Shown in pieces: positions 1 through 8,989 of a stretch of 64,000 nt of DNA. The DNA comes from Streptomyces sp. KMM 9044 (lineage in GTDB: Bacteria > Actinomycetota > Actinomycetes > Streptomycetales > Streptomycetaceae). Location: contig NZ_CP113910.1 in the NCBI RefSeq assembly GCF_024701375.2, positions 6,386,001 through 6,450,000 on the forward strand, in the 5' to 3' direction. Both the position numbers and the translations under genes were made by a program. The notes under the pieces were generated by a model. It saw only the letters and a program-made list of their open reading frames with translations, was not told the origin of the DNA and made no database searches. Numbering within the stretch: position 1 is the first letter of the stretch; every line of letters begins with the position of its first letter.

Positions 1-204
1 ACGGTGAAGACCCACCAGCTCCGCAAGGTCCCCGAGGTCGTCGCGATCGCCGGCGGGCAGCGCAAGGGCCCCGCGATCGACGCGGTGCTGAGCTCCGGCC
101 TGGTCACCAGCCTGGTGACGGACACCTCCGCCGCCGACTACCTGATGGCGGCGGGGCCCGCGCCCAGGCCCGCCCTCAACCGGTCGGACCCGGACGGCTC
201 CTGA
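1..204 (+). CDS. SorC/DeoR-type sugar-binding regulator, C-terminal end (partial)
   Basis: The window opens inside a reading frame that ends with TGA at 202-204. The visible 67 residues run through VPEVVAIAGGQRKGPAIDAV and LVTSLVTDTSAADYLM. This is the usual end of the effector-binding domain of SorC/DeoR-family regulators, where a glycine-rich turn is followed by a segment ending in LVTD..(A)A. The N-terminal helix-turn-helix lies outside the window, so the target sugar and the operon cannot be told. The short tail rich in Pro and Ala after the domain is typical of Streptomyces. Assignment to the family is fairly safe; the specific function is unknown. Confidence 0.7.
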   Translation, partial: TVKTHQLRKVPEVVAIAGGQRKGPAIDAVLSSGLVTSLVTDTSAADYLMAAGPAPRPALNRSDPDGS

Positions 205-227
205 CCGCGCGAGGGACGAGGGCGGGC

Positions 228-641
228 GTGGCAGCATCGCCGCACGGTACTGCGGCTCCTCCCTGGTCTCCCGGCCTGCCTCCCGTGCTGCCCCGGCGCG
301 CCCGCCCCTCGGGGGCCGCCCGCCCACCGGCGCGGGACGAGGCGGCCCCCGCCCGGGCCGACGGCATGGCCACCTTCCAGGAGCCCGACCTTCCTGGGCA
401 GGCGCGGCGCACGCCGGACCTCATCGCCACGGGCGGCCCCTTCCCGCACGACCAGGACGGCCCCGTTTCCGGCAGCTTCGAAGGGCTGCCGCCCCAGCGG
501 GAACACGACTGCCGTCACGAGTACGCGGCGGGGACACCGGGCTCGCCCGGCCACGGGGCGTGGCGCGTCGTCACCGGGCGCGACGGCGGGACGTACTGCA
601 CCGACGACCCCCACGCACCGTTCAGGGCGGTACCGGAATGA
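228..641 (+). pseudogene. Degenerate guanyl-specific ribonuclease (RNase Sa family)
   Basis: The 137-codon frame starting at GTG 228 aligns by eye with secreted Streptomyces RNase Sa/barnase-type enzymes, which cleave RNA after G. The stretch TPDLIATGGPFPHDQDG matches the RNase Sa core, and HEYAAGTPG plus RVVTG match its active-site strands. The general base (Glu98 here) and an active-site Arg (Arg113) are kept. Where RNase Sa has the catalytic His-Tyr pair near its end, this protein has Pro128-His129. There is no recognisable signal peptide, and the two cysteines of the RNase Sa disulfide are absent. The N-terminal 45 residues look like random high-GC translation. I read this as a decayed RNase gene; an inactive but expressed homologue is possible. 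No barstar-like inhibitor gene was found beside it. Confidence 0.6.
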
Positions 642-895
642 CGCACGAACCGGCGGACCGGCCCGTCGTGTGAACGCGGACCGCCGGTCGTCGGTGGCCG
701 GCCTGCGCGACCACGTCTGGGAGGAGACCGCGCGGGAGGTGTTCGCCGAGGCGGTGCGGCGGGCCCCGTCGCCCACCGTGGCGCTCACGCTCGGAGACTC
801 CTCCGAGCCGGGCGCCCCCTGCCTGGACGATCGCACCGGCACGGGCGGTCCAGCCGTCATGGGACAATGAAGTACGTGCTCTTCCCCCTGGCTGA

Positions 896-2380
<1,485 letters not shown>

Positions 2381-2396
2381 CCGGGCCCCGGCCGTC

Positions 2397-2420
2397 GGCC
2401 GCCCGGCTCCCCGGGCGGCC
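2397..2420 (+). terminator. Hairpin after guaB1
   Basis: A perfect 10-bp stem (GGCCGCCCGG / CCGGGCGGCC) with a 4-nt loop begins 17 nt after the guaB1 stop. It has no U-tract, as usual for Streptomyces terminators. It may separate guaB1 from the Lrp gene that starts 45 nt later. Confidence 0.55.
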
Positions 2421-2464
2421 CTCCCCTCCCAGAAGCCTTCGAGAAGCGAAGTGAACCGCCCACC

Positions 2465-2917
2465 GTGCTGAACGATCTCGACGAACGCATCGTGCACGCC
2501 CTCGCCGAGGACGCCCGACGCTCCTACGCGGACATCGGCAAGCTCGTCGGCCTGTCCGCGCCCGCCGTCAAGCGGCGTGTGGACAGGCTGCGCGCCACCG
2601 GCGCCATCACCGGCTTCACCGTACGGGTGGACCCCGCCGCCCTCGGCTGGGAGACCGAGGGTTTCGTCGAGATCCACTGCCGCGGCAACACCTCCCCGGA
2701 GACCATCCAGCGGGGCCTGGAGCGCTATCAGGAGGTCGTGTCCGCCTCCACCGTCACCGGGGAGGCGGACGCGGTCGCCCAGGTCTTCGCCGCCGACATG
2801 CGGCACTTCGAAAGGGTCCTGGAACGGATCGCGGGGGAGCCCTTCGTCGAGCGCACCAAATCCGTGCTGGTGCTGTCCCCGCTGCTGCGACGATTCTCGT
2901 CAGGGCCGCCCGCCTGA
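2465..2917 (+). CDS. Lrp/AsnC-family transcriptional regulator
   Basis: A 150-residue protein with the family layout. The N-terminal winged helix (LDERIVHALAEDARRSYADI ... LSAPAVKRRVDRL) is followed by a RAM/AsnC ligand domain with the strands GFVEIHCRG and VTGEADAVAQVFA. Lrp-type proteins sense amino acids as octamers and often control a neighbouring transporter. The natural target here would be the transporter gene downstream, which survives only as a stub at 3048-3113. The GTG start has a weak ribosome site. The length is normal for the family, so the regulator itself looks intact. Confidence 0.85.
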   Translation: MLNDLDERIVHALAEDARRSYADIGKLVGLSAPAVKRRVDRLRATGAITGFTVRVDPAALGWETEGFVEIHCRGNTSPETIQRGLERYQEVVSASTVTGEADAVAQVFAADMRHFERVLERIAGEPFVERTKSVLVLSPLLRRFSSGPPA

Positions 2918-3047
2918 CCGCCGAACCGGCTACCATCGGTGTCATGATCTGGCGACATTGATCCACAGGTAACGCCTCCCGAGGGCCACCCCGGATGCCG
3001 TACGTCCTCCACGTCCGGTGTCCGAACCGCCCTTACAGGAAGGCCTC

Positions 3048-3113
3048 ATGACCTTCACGCCCACGCGTGCGCACGACCCCCGCGTCCGACGGCTGACGAC
3101 CACGCTGTACTGA
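3048..3113 (+). pseudogene. N-terminal stub of a membrane transporter (probably MFS) cut by an IS
   Basis: ATG 3048 has an excellent ribosome site (AGGAAGG at 3038-3044) and reads 21 residues ending VRRLTTTLY. The stop codon is created by the TGA that begins the insertion element at 3111. From memory, RVRRLTTTLYG is the start of a Streptomyces MFS transporter family in which the next residues are the first membrane helix. No continuation is found beyond the element at 4795, so the rest has been lost, not just displaced. The family call is recollection and should be searched. The truncation is seen directly. Confidence 0.5.
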
Positions 3114-3155
3114 GGGGCCTCGCGTTTTCCGGACAGTGAGCTGACCGTCTATTTC
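3111..3155 (+). repeat. Left arm of 45-bp perfect inverted repeat
   Basis: Begins TGAGGGGCCTCGCG and ends CCGTCTATTTC. It is identical to the reverse complement of 4750-4794 over all 45 bases. The transposase remnant stops at its inner edge, so it is the downstream end of the IS3-type element. Confidence 0.85.
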
Positions 3156-3242
3156 ACGCAGCTATGTGCAACTCCGTGTATTCGGCGTGGACTTCTCGCG
3201 GCGGGCGGTAACCAACAGCCGAGTGGAGGCGCTTGTGATTGT
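3154..3242 (-). pseudogene. IS3-family transposase (OrfB) C-terminal remnant
   Basis: Reading leftward from about 3241, the frame gives THNHKRLHSAVGYRPPREVH followed by a short tail and TGA at 3156-3154. NxxRLHSxLGYxxP is the characteristic end of IS3-family integrase-type transposases. Only about 30 residues remain. The upstream part of OrfB and all of OrfA have been replaced by the ISL3-type element. Confidence 0.75.
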
Positions 3243-4749
3243 GGGTCTTCGAAGTTAGTCGGGGACCCCCTCGCGGCGGGCTCGTCTCGTGGTCGCGCAG
3301 AGTGACCGTAGGCGTTGGTTGGCGCGGTTGCGATAGCCGAAGGCGCATCGCGCGTCGAGCTTGATGACGCGGTTGTTGCCCTCGCTGGCGGCGTTCGTGA
3401 TCCCGGTCAGGACGTATGCCTTGATGCCGTTCCACCACTGATCGACGGTTTCGGCGAGGGTGACGAGTTCGGGCAGGTGGGCGTGGTCGGCGACGTGGGC
3501 GTTGAAGCGGTGGCGGGCTGCGGAGATCGCGGAGCGGTCGGGGGTGACGTGGGTGCGGTGGACGGCCAGGCCGAGGAGGTCACGCAGGAGTTCCTTGGCC
3601 TGCCAGGCCGCGTAGATCTGACGGCCGTAGGTGCCCATGTACTCCAACTCGACCTTGAGCAGGGCGAGTTGTTCTCCGGTGAGGTCTTCCTTGTTGCGGC
3701 GCAGGAGTTTGCGGACGGTGTAGACGCTGTCTCCCTTGCGGGCCCGGCGGCCGTGCTGTTTCCAGGTGAGGCGTCGGCGCAGGTCGGCGAGGTGGCGCTG
3801 GGCGAGTTGCACGATGTGGAAGCAGTCGATGACGACGGTGGCGTGGGGCAGGGCGCGGTGGATTGCGGCGCGGAAGGTGGCGCACAGGTCGATGGCGACG
3901 TAGCGCACGTGTTCGCGCCAGGCGGCGGGCTGGGCGCTGAGCCAGTCGGCGACCGAGTCCGCGTTGCGGCCCTCGACCTGGCCGAACAGGCCGCGTCCGC
4001 CGATCGCGTCGACGAAGCCGATGTGCCAGGCATCCGCGACCAGCTCCCACTTCTCCGTGTCCGGGTTCTGCTTCCATACCGGCTTGCCCCGCCTCGTCTC
4101 GTCGATCCCGATCGCCTCGGTCGTCGGCAGTGCGGCGGGCAGGTGGCGCTCGGCGTAGGTGCGGGTGGCGCGCATGACGACCGGCCAGGACGGCCCCAGG
4201 TCGCGGCCGGTCTGCACCACGGTGCGTCCGCCGTCGGCCACGGCCTGCCCGCACGCGGTCCGCAGCCGCTCGGTGAGCCGCATCCGTGCGGGTATCTGGG
4301 GAATCTGTTCGGTGAACGAGCCCCGCTCACAGGCATCTTCACGACACTGCCAGCGCCGTTTGTGCCAGCGGATCCGTACCGCGCCACCGCCATGGGCGAG
4401 GTCACGAGGCCGCGTCACGGCCCGTTCCTTGACCCGGGTGGCGAAGGTCCCGCACGCCGGGCAGGCCCGCGCCGCCGGGTCCGTGGTCACCAGACGCACC
4501 GTACGTATCCCGTCCTCGTCGCGGACGACCTCGGCCACCGCGACCCCCTCCAGATCGAACAGCGCCGTCGCGCCGGTATCGTGGCCCATGCCGCCCGTGT
4601 CTGTTTGAAGATCGGCTGTCTAGACACCAGTCATGATCCACAAGCAGCGCGGGCGGTCTGCGTTCACCCCTCACGCACCCACGACGGTCACTCTCGGCAA
4701 CCGGCGGTACAGGTCACGGGCGGCCCTCCCCGACTAAATTCGAAGACCC
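3243..4749 (-). mobile_element. ISL3-family insertion sequence
   Basis: A 1507-bp element with terminal inverted repeats GGGTCTTCGAA(G/T)TTAGTCGGGGA at 3243-3265 and, reversed, at 4727-4749. They differ at one position across 23 bases. It carries one transposase gene on the minus strand. ISL3-family elements normally make 8-bp target duplications. None is visible (GTGATTGT on the left, GAAATAGA on the right), which again points to rearrangement at one end. Confidence 0.8.
3255..4589 (-). CDS. ISL3-family transposase
   Basis: A 444-residue transposase that appears intact. The N-terminal zinc finger is seen as CPACGTF and, further on, a second Cys-containing segment (WQCREDACERGSF). An HTH region follows at about residues 100-140. 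The DDE catalytic core includes GIDETRRGK, VAIDLCATFR and VVIDCFHIVQLAQ, and the C-terminal NAASEGNNRVIK block supplies the last acidic residue. These are the hallmarks of the ISL3 family. It starts at ATG 4589 and nearly fills the element. No frameshift is visible, so the element could be active if its ends are functional. Confidence 0.9.
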   Translation of the reverse strand: MGHDTGATALFDLEGVAVAEVVRDEDGIRTVRLVTTDPAARACPACGTFATRVKERAVTRPRDLAHGGGAVRIRWHKRRWQCREDACERGSFTEQIPQIPARMRLTERLRTACGQAVADGGRTVVQTGRDLGPSWPVVMRATRTYAERHLPAALPTTEAIGIDETRRGKPVWKQNPDTEKWELVADAWHIGFVDAIGGRGLFGQVEGRNADSVADWLSAQPAAWREHVRYVAIDLCATFRAAIHRALPHATVVIDCFHIVQLAQRHLADLRRRLTWKQHGRRARKGDSVYTVRKLLRRNKEDLTGEQLALLKVELEYMGTYGRQIYAAWQAKELLRDLLGLAVHRTHVTPDRSAISAARHRFNAHVADHAHLPELVTLAETVDQWWNGIKAYVLTGITNAASEGNNRVIKLDARCAFGYRNRANQRLRSLCATTRRARREGVPD

Positions 4750-4794
4750 GAAATAGACGGTCAGCTCACTGTCCGGAAAACGCGAGGCCCCTCA
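4750..4794 (-). repeat. Right arm of 45-bp perfect inverted repeat
   Basis: Exact reverse complement of 3111-3155. The right end of the ISL3-type element abuts it with no intervening base. No IS3 coding sequence is left on this side. Confidence 0.85.
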
Positions 4795-4987
4795 CCCTCG
4801 GCGGACGGCGGACGGCGGACGTGAGGTGCGGGACTGGCTCGGGAAGGTGCCGGCTGTCCTGCGGCGAGGTGGGGTGGGCTCCGCGGCCCCGCCTCGCCGG
4901 GTCGGTCCCGGGCGGCGCGCGCAACGAATCGCCGCCGGAATCGCCCCGGACGCAACGATCCGCTCACCGGCGCGCAACGGCTTCCGC

Positions 4988-5017
4988 TTGTCCGGCCGAG
5001 CCGGCCGAACGTACCGT
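4988..5017 (+). promoter_or_regulatory. Candidate vegetative promoter of the nitrilase gene
   Basis: TTGTCC at 4988-4993 and TACCGT at 5012-5017 are separated by 18 bp, close to the HrdB consensus. They lie about 70 nt before the start at 5089. This is the best promoter-like pair in the 294 bases between the IS block and the gene. Confidence 0.4.
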
Positions 5018-5088
5018 CTAGGCGATCCCTCCCCGCGGTCCCTCCGCCTCCTCCCCTGCCCTCCCGCGCCCCGACGAGGAACACACGC

Positions 5089-5877
5089 ATGCGTACCGCC
5101 CTGCTCCAGAGCTCCGGACGGCCCGGCTCCGTCGTCGAGAACCTCAAGGTCCTCGACGAGGCCGCGGGCCGTGCCGCCGCGGCCGGCGCGGGGCTGCTCG
5201 TCACCCCGGAGCTGTTCCTGACCGGTTACGCGATCGGCGACGCCATCGCGGTGCTCGCCGAGCCCGCCGACGGCGACGCGGCCGCCGCGATCGCCCGGAC
5301 CGCCACCCGGCACGGGCTCGCCATCGCCTACAGCTACCCGGAGCGCGCGGGCGACACCGTTCACAACTCCGCCCAGCTCATCTCCCCGGACGGCACCCGT
5401 CTCGCGAACTACCGCAAGACCCACCTCTTCGGCTCCTTCGAGCAGGACCACTTCGCCCCCGGCGGCCGGCAGGTCGTCCAGGCCGCGCTGCACGGCCTCA
5501 CGGTCGGTCTGCTGACCTGCTACGACATCGAGTTCCCGGAGAACGCGCGGGCCCACGCCCTGGCGGGCACCGACCTCCTGCTGGTGCCGACCGCGCTGAT
5601 GCACCCGTTCCAGTTCGTCGCCGAGTCCCTCGTGCCGGTGCGGGCGTTCGAGAACCAGATGTACATCGCGTACGTCAACCGGGTGGGCCAGGAGGGTGAG
5701 TGGGAGTTCGCGGGGCTCTCCACTCTCGCCGGACCCGACGGAGTCGCCCGCGCCCGGGCCGGGCGCGGCGAGGAACTGGTCCTCGCCGACGCGGACCCCG
5801 TGCTCCTCGCCGCCTCCCGCGAGCACCACCCGTACCTGCGGCACCGCCGCCCCGCCCTGTACGGGTCCCGCGGCTGA
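5089..5877 (+). CDS. Nitrilase-superfamily carbon-nitrogen hydrolase
   Basis: A 262-residue member of the nitrilase/amidase superfamily with the full triad: Glu41 in TPELFLTGY, Lys110 in YRKTHLF and Cys144 in TCYDIEFPE. It lacks a signal peptide and is the usual length for a single-domain amidase. Such enzymes hydrolyse non-peptide C-N bonds such as amides, N-carbamyl groups or nitriles. It ends 71 nt before an amine/amino-acid oxidase gene on the same strand. The two may act on one nitrogenous substrate, the oxidase yielding an amide or imine product that the hydrolase handles. That pairing is inferred from position only. Confidence 0.85.
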   Translation: MRTALLQSSGRPGSVVENLKVLDEAAGRAAAAGAGLLVTPELFLTGYAIGDAIAVLAEPADGDAAAAIARTATRHGLAIAYSYPERAGDTVHNSAQLISPDGTRLANYRKTHLFGSFEQDHFAPGGRQVVQAALHGLTVGLLTCYDIEFPENARAHALAGTDLLLVPTALMHPFQFVAESLVPVRAFENQMYIAYVNRVGQEGEWEFAGLSTLAGPDGVARARAGRGEELVLADADPVLLAASREHHPYLRHRRPALYGSRG

Positions 5878-5948
5878 ACCTCTCCCCTCCACAACACCCT
5901 TCTCCCCGCAACGCCTTCGACATCATCAGCGCAAGGAGTCCGTACCCC

Positions 5949-7646
5949 ATGACGTCCACGGTGCCCAACGCCGTCGAGTACGCCGACGAGCAGCAGCCGC
6001 CGATCACCATGTTCGGCCCGGACTTCCCCTACGCGTACGACGACTTCCTCGCGCACCCCGCGGGCCTCGGCCAGATCCCCGCGACGGAGCACGGCACCGA
6101 GGTCGCGGTGATCGGTGGCGGCCTGTCCGGCATCGTCACCGCCTACGAGCTGATGAAGATGGGCCTCAAGCCCGTCGTGTACGAGGCCGACCGGATCGGC
6201 GGCCGGCTGCGCACCGTCGGCTTCGACGGCTGTGACCCCTCGCTCACCGCGGAGATGGGCGCGATGCGCTTCCCGCCGTCCTCCACCGCCCTCCAGCACT
6301 ACATCGACCTGGTGGGCCTCGAGACCCGCCCGTTCCCCAACCCGCTCGCCGCATCGACGCCTTCGACCGTCGTCGACCTCAAGGGCGAGTCCCACTACGC
6401 CCGGACGCTCGATGATCTCCCGCAGGTCTACCGGGACGTGGCCGACGCCTGGGCCCGGTGCCTGGAGGAGGGCGCCGACTTCTCCGACATGAACCGCGCC
6501 CTGCGCGAGCGGGACGTCCCGCGCATCCGGGAGATCTGGTCCCGGCTCGTCGAGAAGCTCGACAACCAGACCTTCTACGGCTTCCTCTGCGACTCCGAGG
6601 CCTTCAGGTCCTTCCGGCACCGCGAGATCTTCGGCCAGGTGGGCTTCGGTACCGGCGGCTGGGACACCGACTTCCCCAACTCCATCCTGGAGATCCTGCG
6701 CGTCGTCTACACCGAGGCCGACGACCACCACCGCGGCATCGTCGGCGGCTCGCAGCAACTGCCCCTGCGTCTGTGGGAGCGCGAGCCGGAGAAGCTCGTC
6801 CACTGGCCGTACGGCACCTCGCTGAAGTCCCTGCACGTGGGTGGCGAGCCGCGCCCCGCGGTGACGCGGCTGCACCGCACCGCGGGCCACCGCGTCACGG
6901 TGACGGACGCGAACGGAGACGTCCGCACCTACAGGGCGGCCGTCTTCACCGCCCAGTCCTGGATGCTGCTGTCCAAGATCGCCTGCGACGACGCGCTCTT
7001 CCCGATCGACCACTGGACCGCCATCGAGCGCACCCACTACATGGAGTCCAGCAAGCTCTTCGTACCCGTCGACCGGCCCTTCTGGCTCGACAAGGACGAG
7101 GAGACGGGGCGGGACGTCATGTCGATGACGCTGACCGACCGGATGACCCGCGGCACCTATCTGCTGGACGACGGCCCGGACCGGCCCGCAGTCATCTGCC
7201 TCTCCTACACCTGGTGCGACGACAGCCTGAAGTGGCTGCCGCTGTCACCGAACGAGCGGATGGAGGTCATGCTGAAATCGCTCGGCGAGATCTACCCGAA
7301 GGTCGACATCAGGAAGCACGTCACCGGCAACCCGGTCACCGTCTCCTGGGAGAACGAGCCCTACTTCATGGGCGCGTTCAAGGCCAACCTGCCCGGTCAC
7401 TACCGCTACCAGCGGCGCCTGTTCACGCACTTCATGCAGGACCGGCTGCCCGAGGACAAACGGGGCGTCTTCCTCGCCGGCGATGACGTCTCCTGGACGG
7501 CCGGCTGGGCCGAGGGCGCCGTCCAGACCGCGCTCAACGCCGTCTGGGGCGTCATGCACCACTTCGGCGGAGGGACCGACGCGGCCAACCCGGGGCCCGG
7601 TGACGTGTACGACGAGATCGCCCCGGTGGAACTCTCCGACGACTGA
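5949..7646 (+). CDS. Flavin-dependent amine / L-amino-acid oxidase
   Basis: A 565-residue FAD enzyme. The Rossmann nucleotide-binding motif VAVIGGGLSG sits near residue 50, followed by VVYEADRIGGRL, the classic ADP-ribose and GGR pattern of monoamine oxidases. Near the C-terminus, FLAGDDVSWTAGWAEGAV is the second FAD-binding motif. The family oxidises amines or amino acids to imines with release of peroxide; bacterial tryptophan monooxygenases and L-amino-acid oxidases look like this. Start ATG 5949 has AAGGAG at 5935-5940 upstream. It is probably co-transcribed with the nitrilase gene in front. The substrate cannot be read from the sequence. Confidence 0.85.
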   Translation: MTSTVPNAVEYADEQQPPITMFGPDFPYAYDDFLAHPAGLGQIPATEHGTEVAVIGGGLSGIVTAYELMKMGLKPVVYEADRIGGRLRTVGFDGCDPSLTAEMGAMRFPPSSTALQHYIDLVGLETRPFPNPLAASTPSTVVDLKGESHYARTLDDLPQVYRDVADAWARCLEEGADFSDMNRALRERDVPRIREIWSRLVEKLDNQTFYGFLCDSEAFRSFRHREIFGQVGFGTGGWDTDFPNSILEILRVVYTEADDHHRGIVGGSQQLPLRLWEREPEKLVHWPYGTSLKSLHVGGEPRPAVTRLHRTAGHRVTVTDANGDVRTYRAAVFTAQSWMLLSKIACDDALFPIDHWTAIERTHYMESSKLFVPVDRPFWLDKDEETGRDVMSMTLTDRMTRGTYLLDDGPDRPAVICLSYTWCDDSLKWLPLSPNERMEVMLKSLGEIYPKVDIRKHVTGNPVTVSWENEPYFMGAFKANLPGHYRYQRRLFTHFMQDRLPEDKRGVFLAGDDVSWTAGWAEGAVQTALNAVWGVMHHFGGGTDAANPGPGDVYDEIAPVELSDD

Positions 7647-7722
7647 GCCGGATCACATCGAGAGCGCGGCCACAGACCGGGTCGCACGCCGGTCGTGGGG
7701 AGTGGCCGGCCGCGGTCCCTGC

Positions 7723-8409
7723 TCAGTCCGGCAGCGGTGTGAGCAGCATGCGCCCTGCGAGGCCCACGGCCGTGTCCAGGCGTTCGGTGAACTCCTCGGT
7801 GAGGTCCGGCAGCCCGCGCAGCGCCCACAGCGCGCGGGCCGCCGTCCATGCCGCGCCCCGGGCGCGGTCCAGGCTCCACGCGCCGGCCAGATGGGTGAGC
7901 GGGTCGGCGAGCTGGAGAACATCGGGACCGGGCATCAGGTCCTCGCGGATGCGCTCCTCCAGCGAGACCAACAGGTCGCCCACCTGCTCGAACTCGTCCT
8001 CCAGTCGAGCGGGTCCGCAGCCGAGCGTGCGGCAGGCGTCCACGACGGCGAGCGCCAGGTCGTGACCGATGTGCGCATTGATGCCCGCCAGCGCGAACTG
8101 CAGCGGACGTACGCCGGGATGGTGGCGGAACTGGAACAGCGGACGCCAGCAGGCCGGCGGGCAGCGCCCCTCGGACACCGCTTGGACGGCGGCCAGATAG
8201 CGCTCGGCGAACACCACGTTCAGGGTGACCGCCGCCCCCTTGCCCCCGAGCGGACCCGCGTCGATACGCCGGCCGGCCTCCGTCGTCACCGCGAGGTAGA
8301 CCCGGTTGAAGACGGCGACCCCGTCCCGGCGGGGCAGGACGGAGTCGAGGGCGCGCATGCGGGAGACGACCCTGTCTACAGGGGTGTGGACTTGCTCGCC
8401 TCGCGCCAT
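7723..8409 (-). CDS. DUF5995 family protein
   Basis: A 228-residue protein with the pattern of DUF5995, a family widespread in Streptomyces and of unknown function. The sequence is largely helical, and INAHIGHDLALAV carries conserved histidines that could bind a metal or a small molecule. No signal peptide or membrane segment is visible. The start is ATG 8409, with GAAAGGTG upstream. It converges on the amine oxidase gene with a 76-nt gap and shows no obvious functional link to it. Confidence 0.7.
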   Translation of the reverse strand: MARGEQVHTPVDRVVSRMRALDSVLPRRDGVAVFNRVYLAVTTEAGRRIDAGPLGGKGAAVTLNVVFAERYLAAVQAVSEGRCPPACWRPLFQFRHHPGVRPLQFALAGINAHIGHDLALAVVDACRTLGCGPARLEDEFEQVGDLLVSLEERIREDLMPGPDVLQLADPLTHLAGAWSLDRARGAAWTAARALWALRGLPDLTEEFTERLDTAVGLAGRMLLTPLPD

Positions 8410-8701
8410 GAGCGCAGAGTCGCACCTTTCGTGTGATGCCCGTGGCGGCGGGCCCGCCGTTTCCCCGGAACGGGGTAACGCGCCCGTCGTGGGGGGAGGG
8501 GGAGTCGTACGTGTCGGGCTCGCGTGCCCCACGCGTGGCAGCCCGGCGCTCCGCGCGCAGAGGCGTGGCCCGGCGCGGCACCGTCGGCACCGCCACCGGG
8601 ATGATCTCGGCGCTCGGCGAGGGCCGCGGCTCGGACGGAGCACGGCCGCCCGAAATGACCGCGTCCCCCCGGCTGGAACCCCCGCCCGCACTCCCGCCCC
8701 C
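8410..8701. other. Non-coding junction between DUF5995 and the permease stub
   Basis: High-GC sequence with no convincing reading frame on either strand. Open frames cross it, but their translations are low-complexity Ala, Arg and Pro. It lies where the rest of the uracil permease gene would have been, so it is probably the scar of a deletion. Confidence 0.45.
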
Positions 8702-8854
8702 TGCGACGAACGACGCCCCGAACATCGCGACGACGTGCTGGGCGCCCAGCCCCGCGGTGCGGGGCCACGAGAGCCGTTCGTCGGGCCGGACCACCGCACC
8801 GGAGGCCGGTGTGCGTCCGTCGCCGTGCAGCGTCCAGCGGACGCCGAGATCCAT
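8702..8854 (-). pseudogene. N-terminal stub of an NCS2 uracil/xanthine permease
   Basis: Reading leftward from ATG 8854, the first 51 residues begin MDLGVRWTLHGDGRTP and reach AQHVVAMFGASFVA. This is the start of the Streptomyces uracil permease family, in which QH.(V/L)AMFGA opens the first membrane helix. After FVA the frame turns into Gly/Ser/Arg low complexity, and none of the other twelve or so helices is present. About 90% of the gene is missing. The stub sits 135 nt from the end of the MFS gene on the same strand. Confidence 0.7.
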
Positions 8855-8989
8855 GCGCTGTCGCTTTCGCCGTCCGTGCAGCGTGTCCGGACCATTGTGA
8901 GGGCCGACCAGGGATGCCCCGTCCACGCGTGCGGTCCCGGAGCGGGAGTCCGTCGGGACGGTCCGTGGGACCTTCGGGCCGGGTGACCT

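Larger units (their letters stand above)
3111..4794. mobile_element. Nested insertion block: IS3-type remnant interrupted by an ISL3-type IS
   Basis: The block is bounded by a perfect 45-bp inverted repeat that begins TGA and ends TCA, the TG...CA form of IS3-family ends. Inside the left arm is the C-terminal end of an IS3-type OrfB. The rest of that element is gone, and an ISL3-family element (3243-4749) fills the space, directly touching the right 45-bp arm. The flanks (TAC on the left, CCC on the right) are not a target duplication. The present state therefore needs a deletion or recombination after the first insertion. Confidence 0.75.

Noticed and set aside
670..870. 66-codon frame after the RNase remnant, tested as a barstar-type inhibitor
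   Set aside because: No barstar features, no good ribosome site, and the end is low complexity.
2944..2961. Five-codon frame ATGATCTGGCGACATTGA as a leader peptide
   Set aside because: Too short to support; the TACCAT box upstream lacks a -35 partner. Mentioned only with the transporter stub.
5700..5948. N-terminal extension of the amine oxidase frame
   Set aside because: It overlaps the nitrilase gene and is Arg/Pro low complexity; AAGGAG before ATG 5949 fixes the start.
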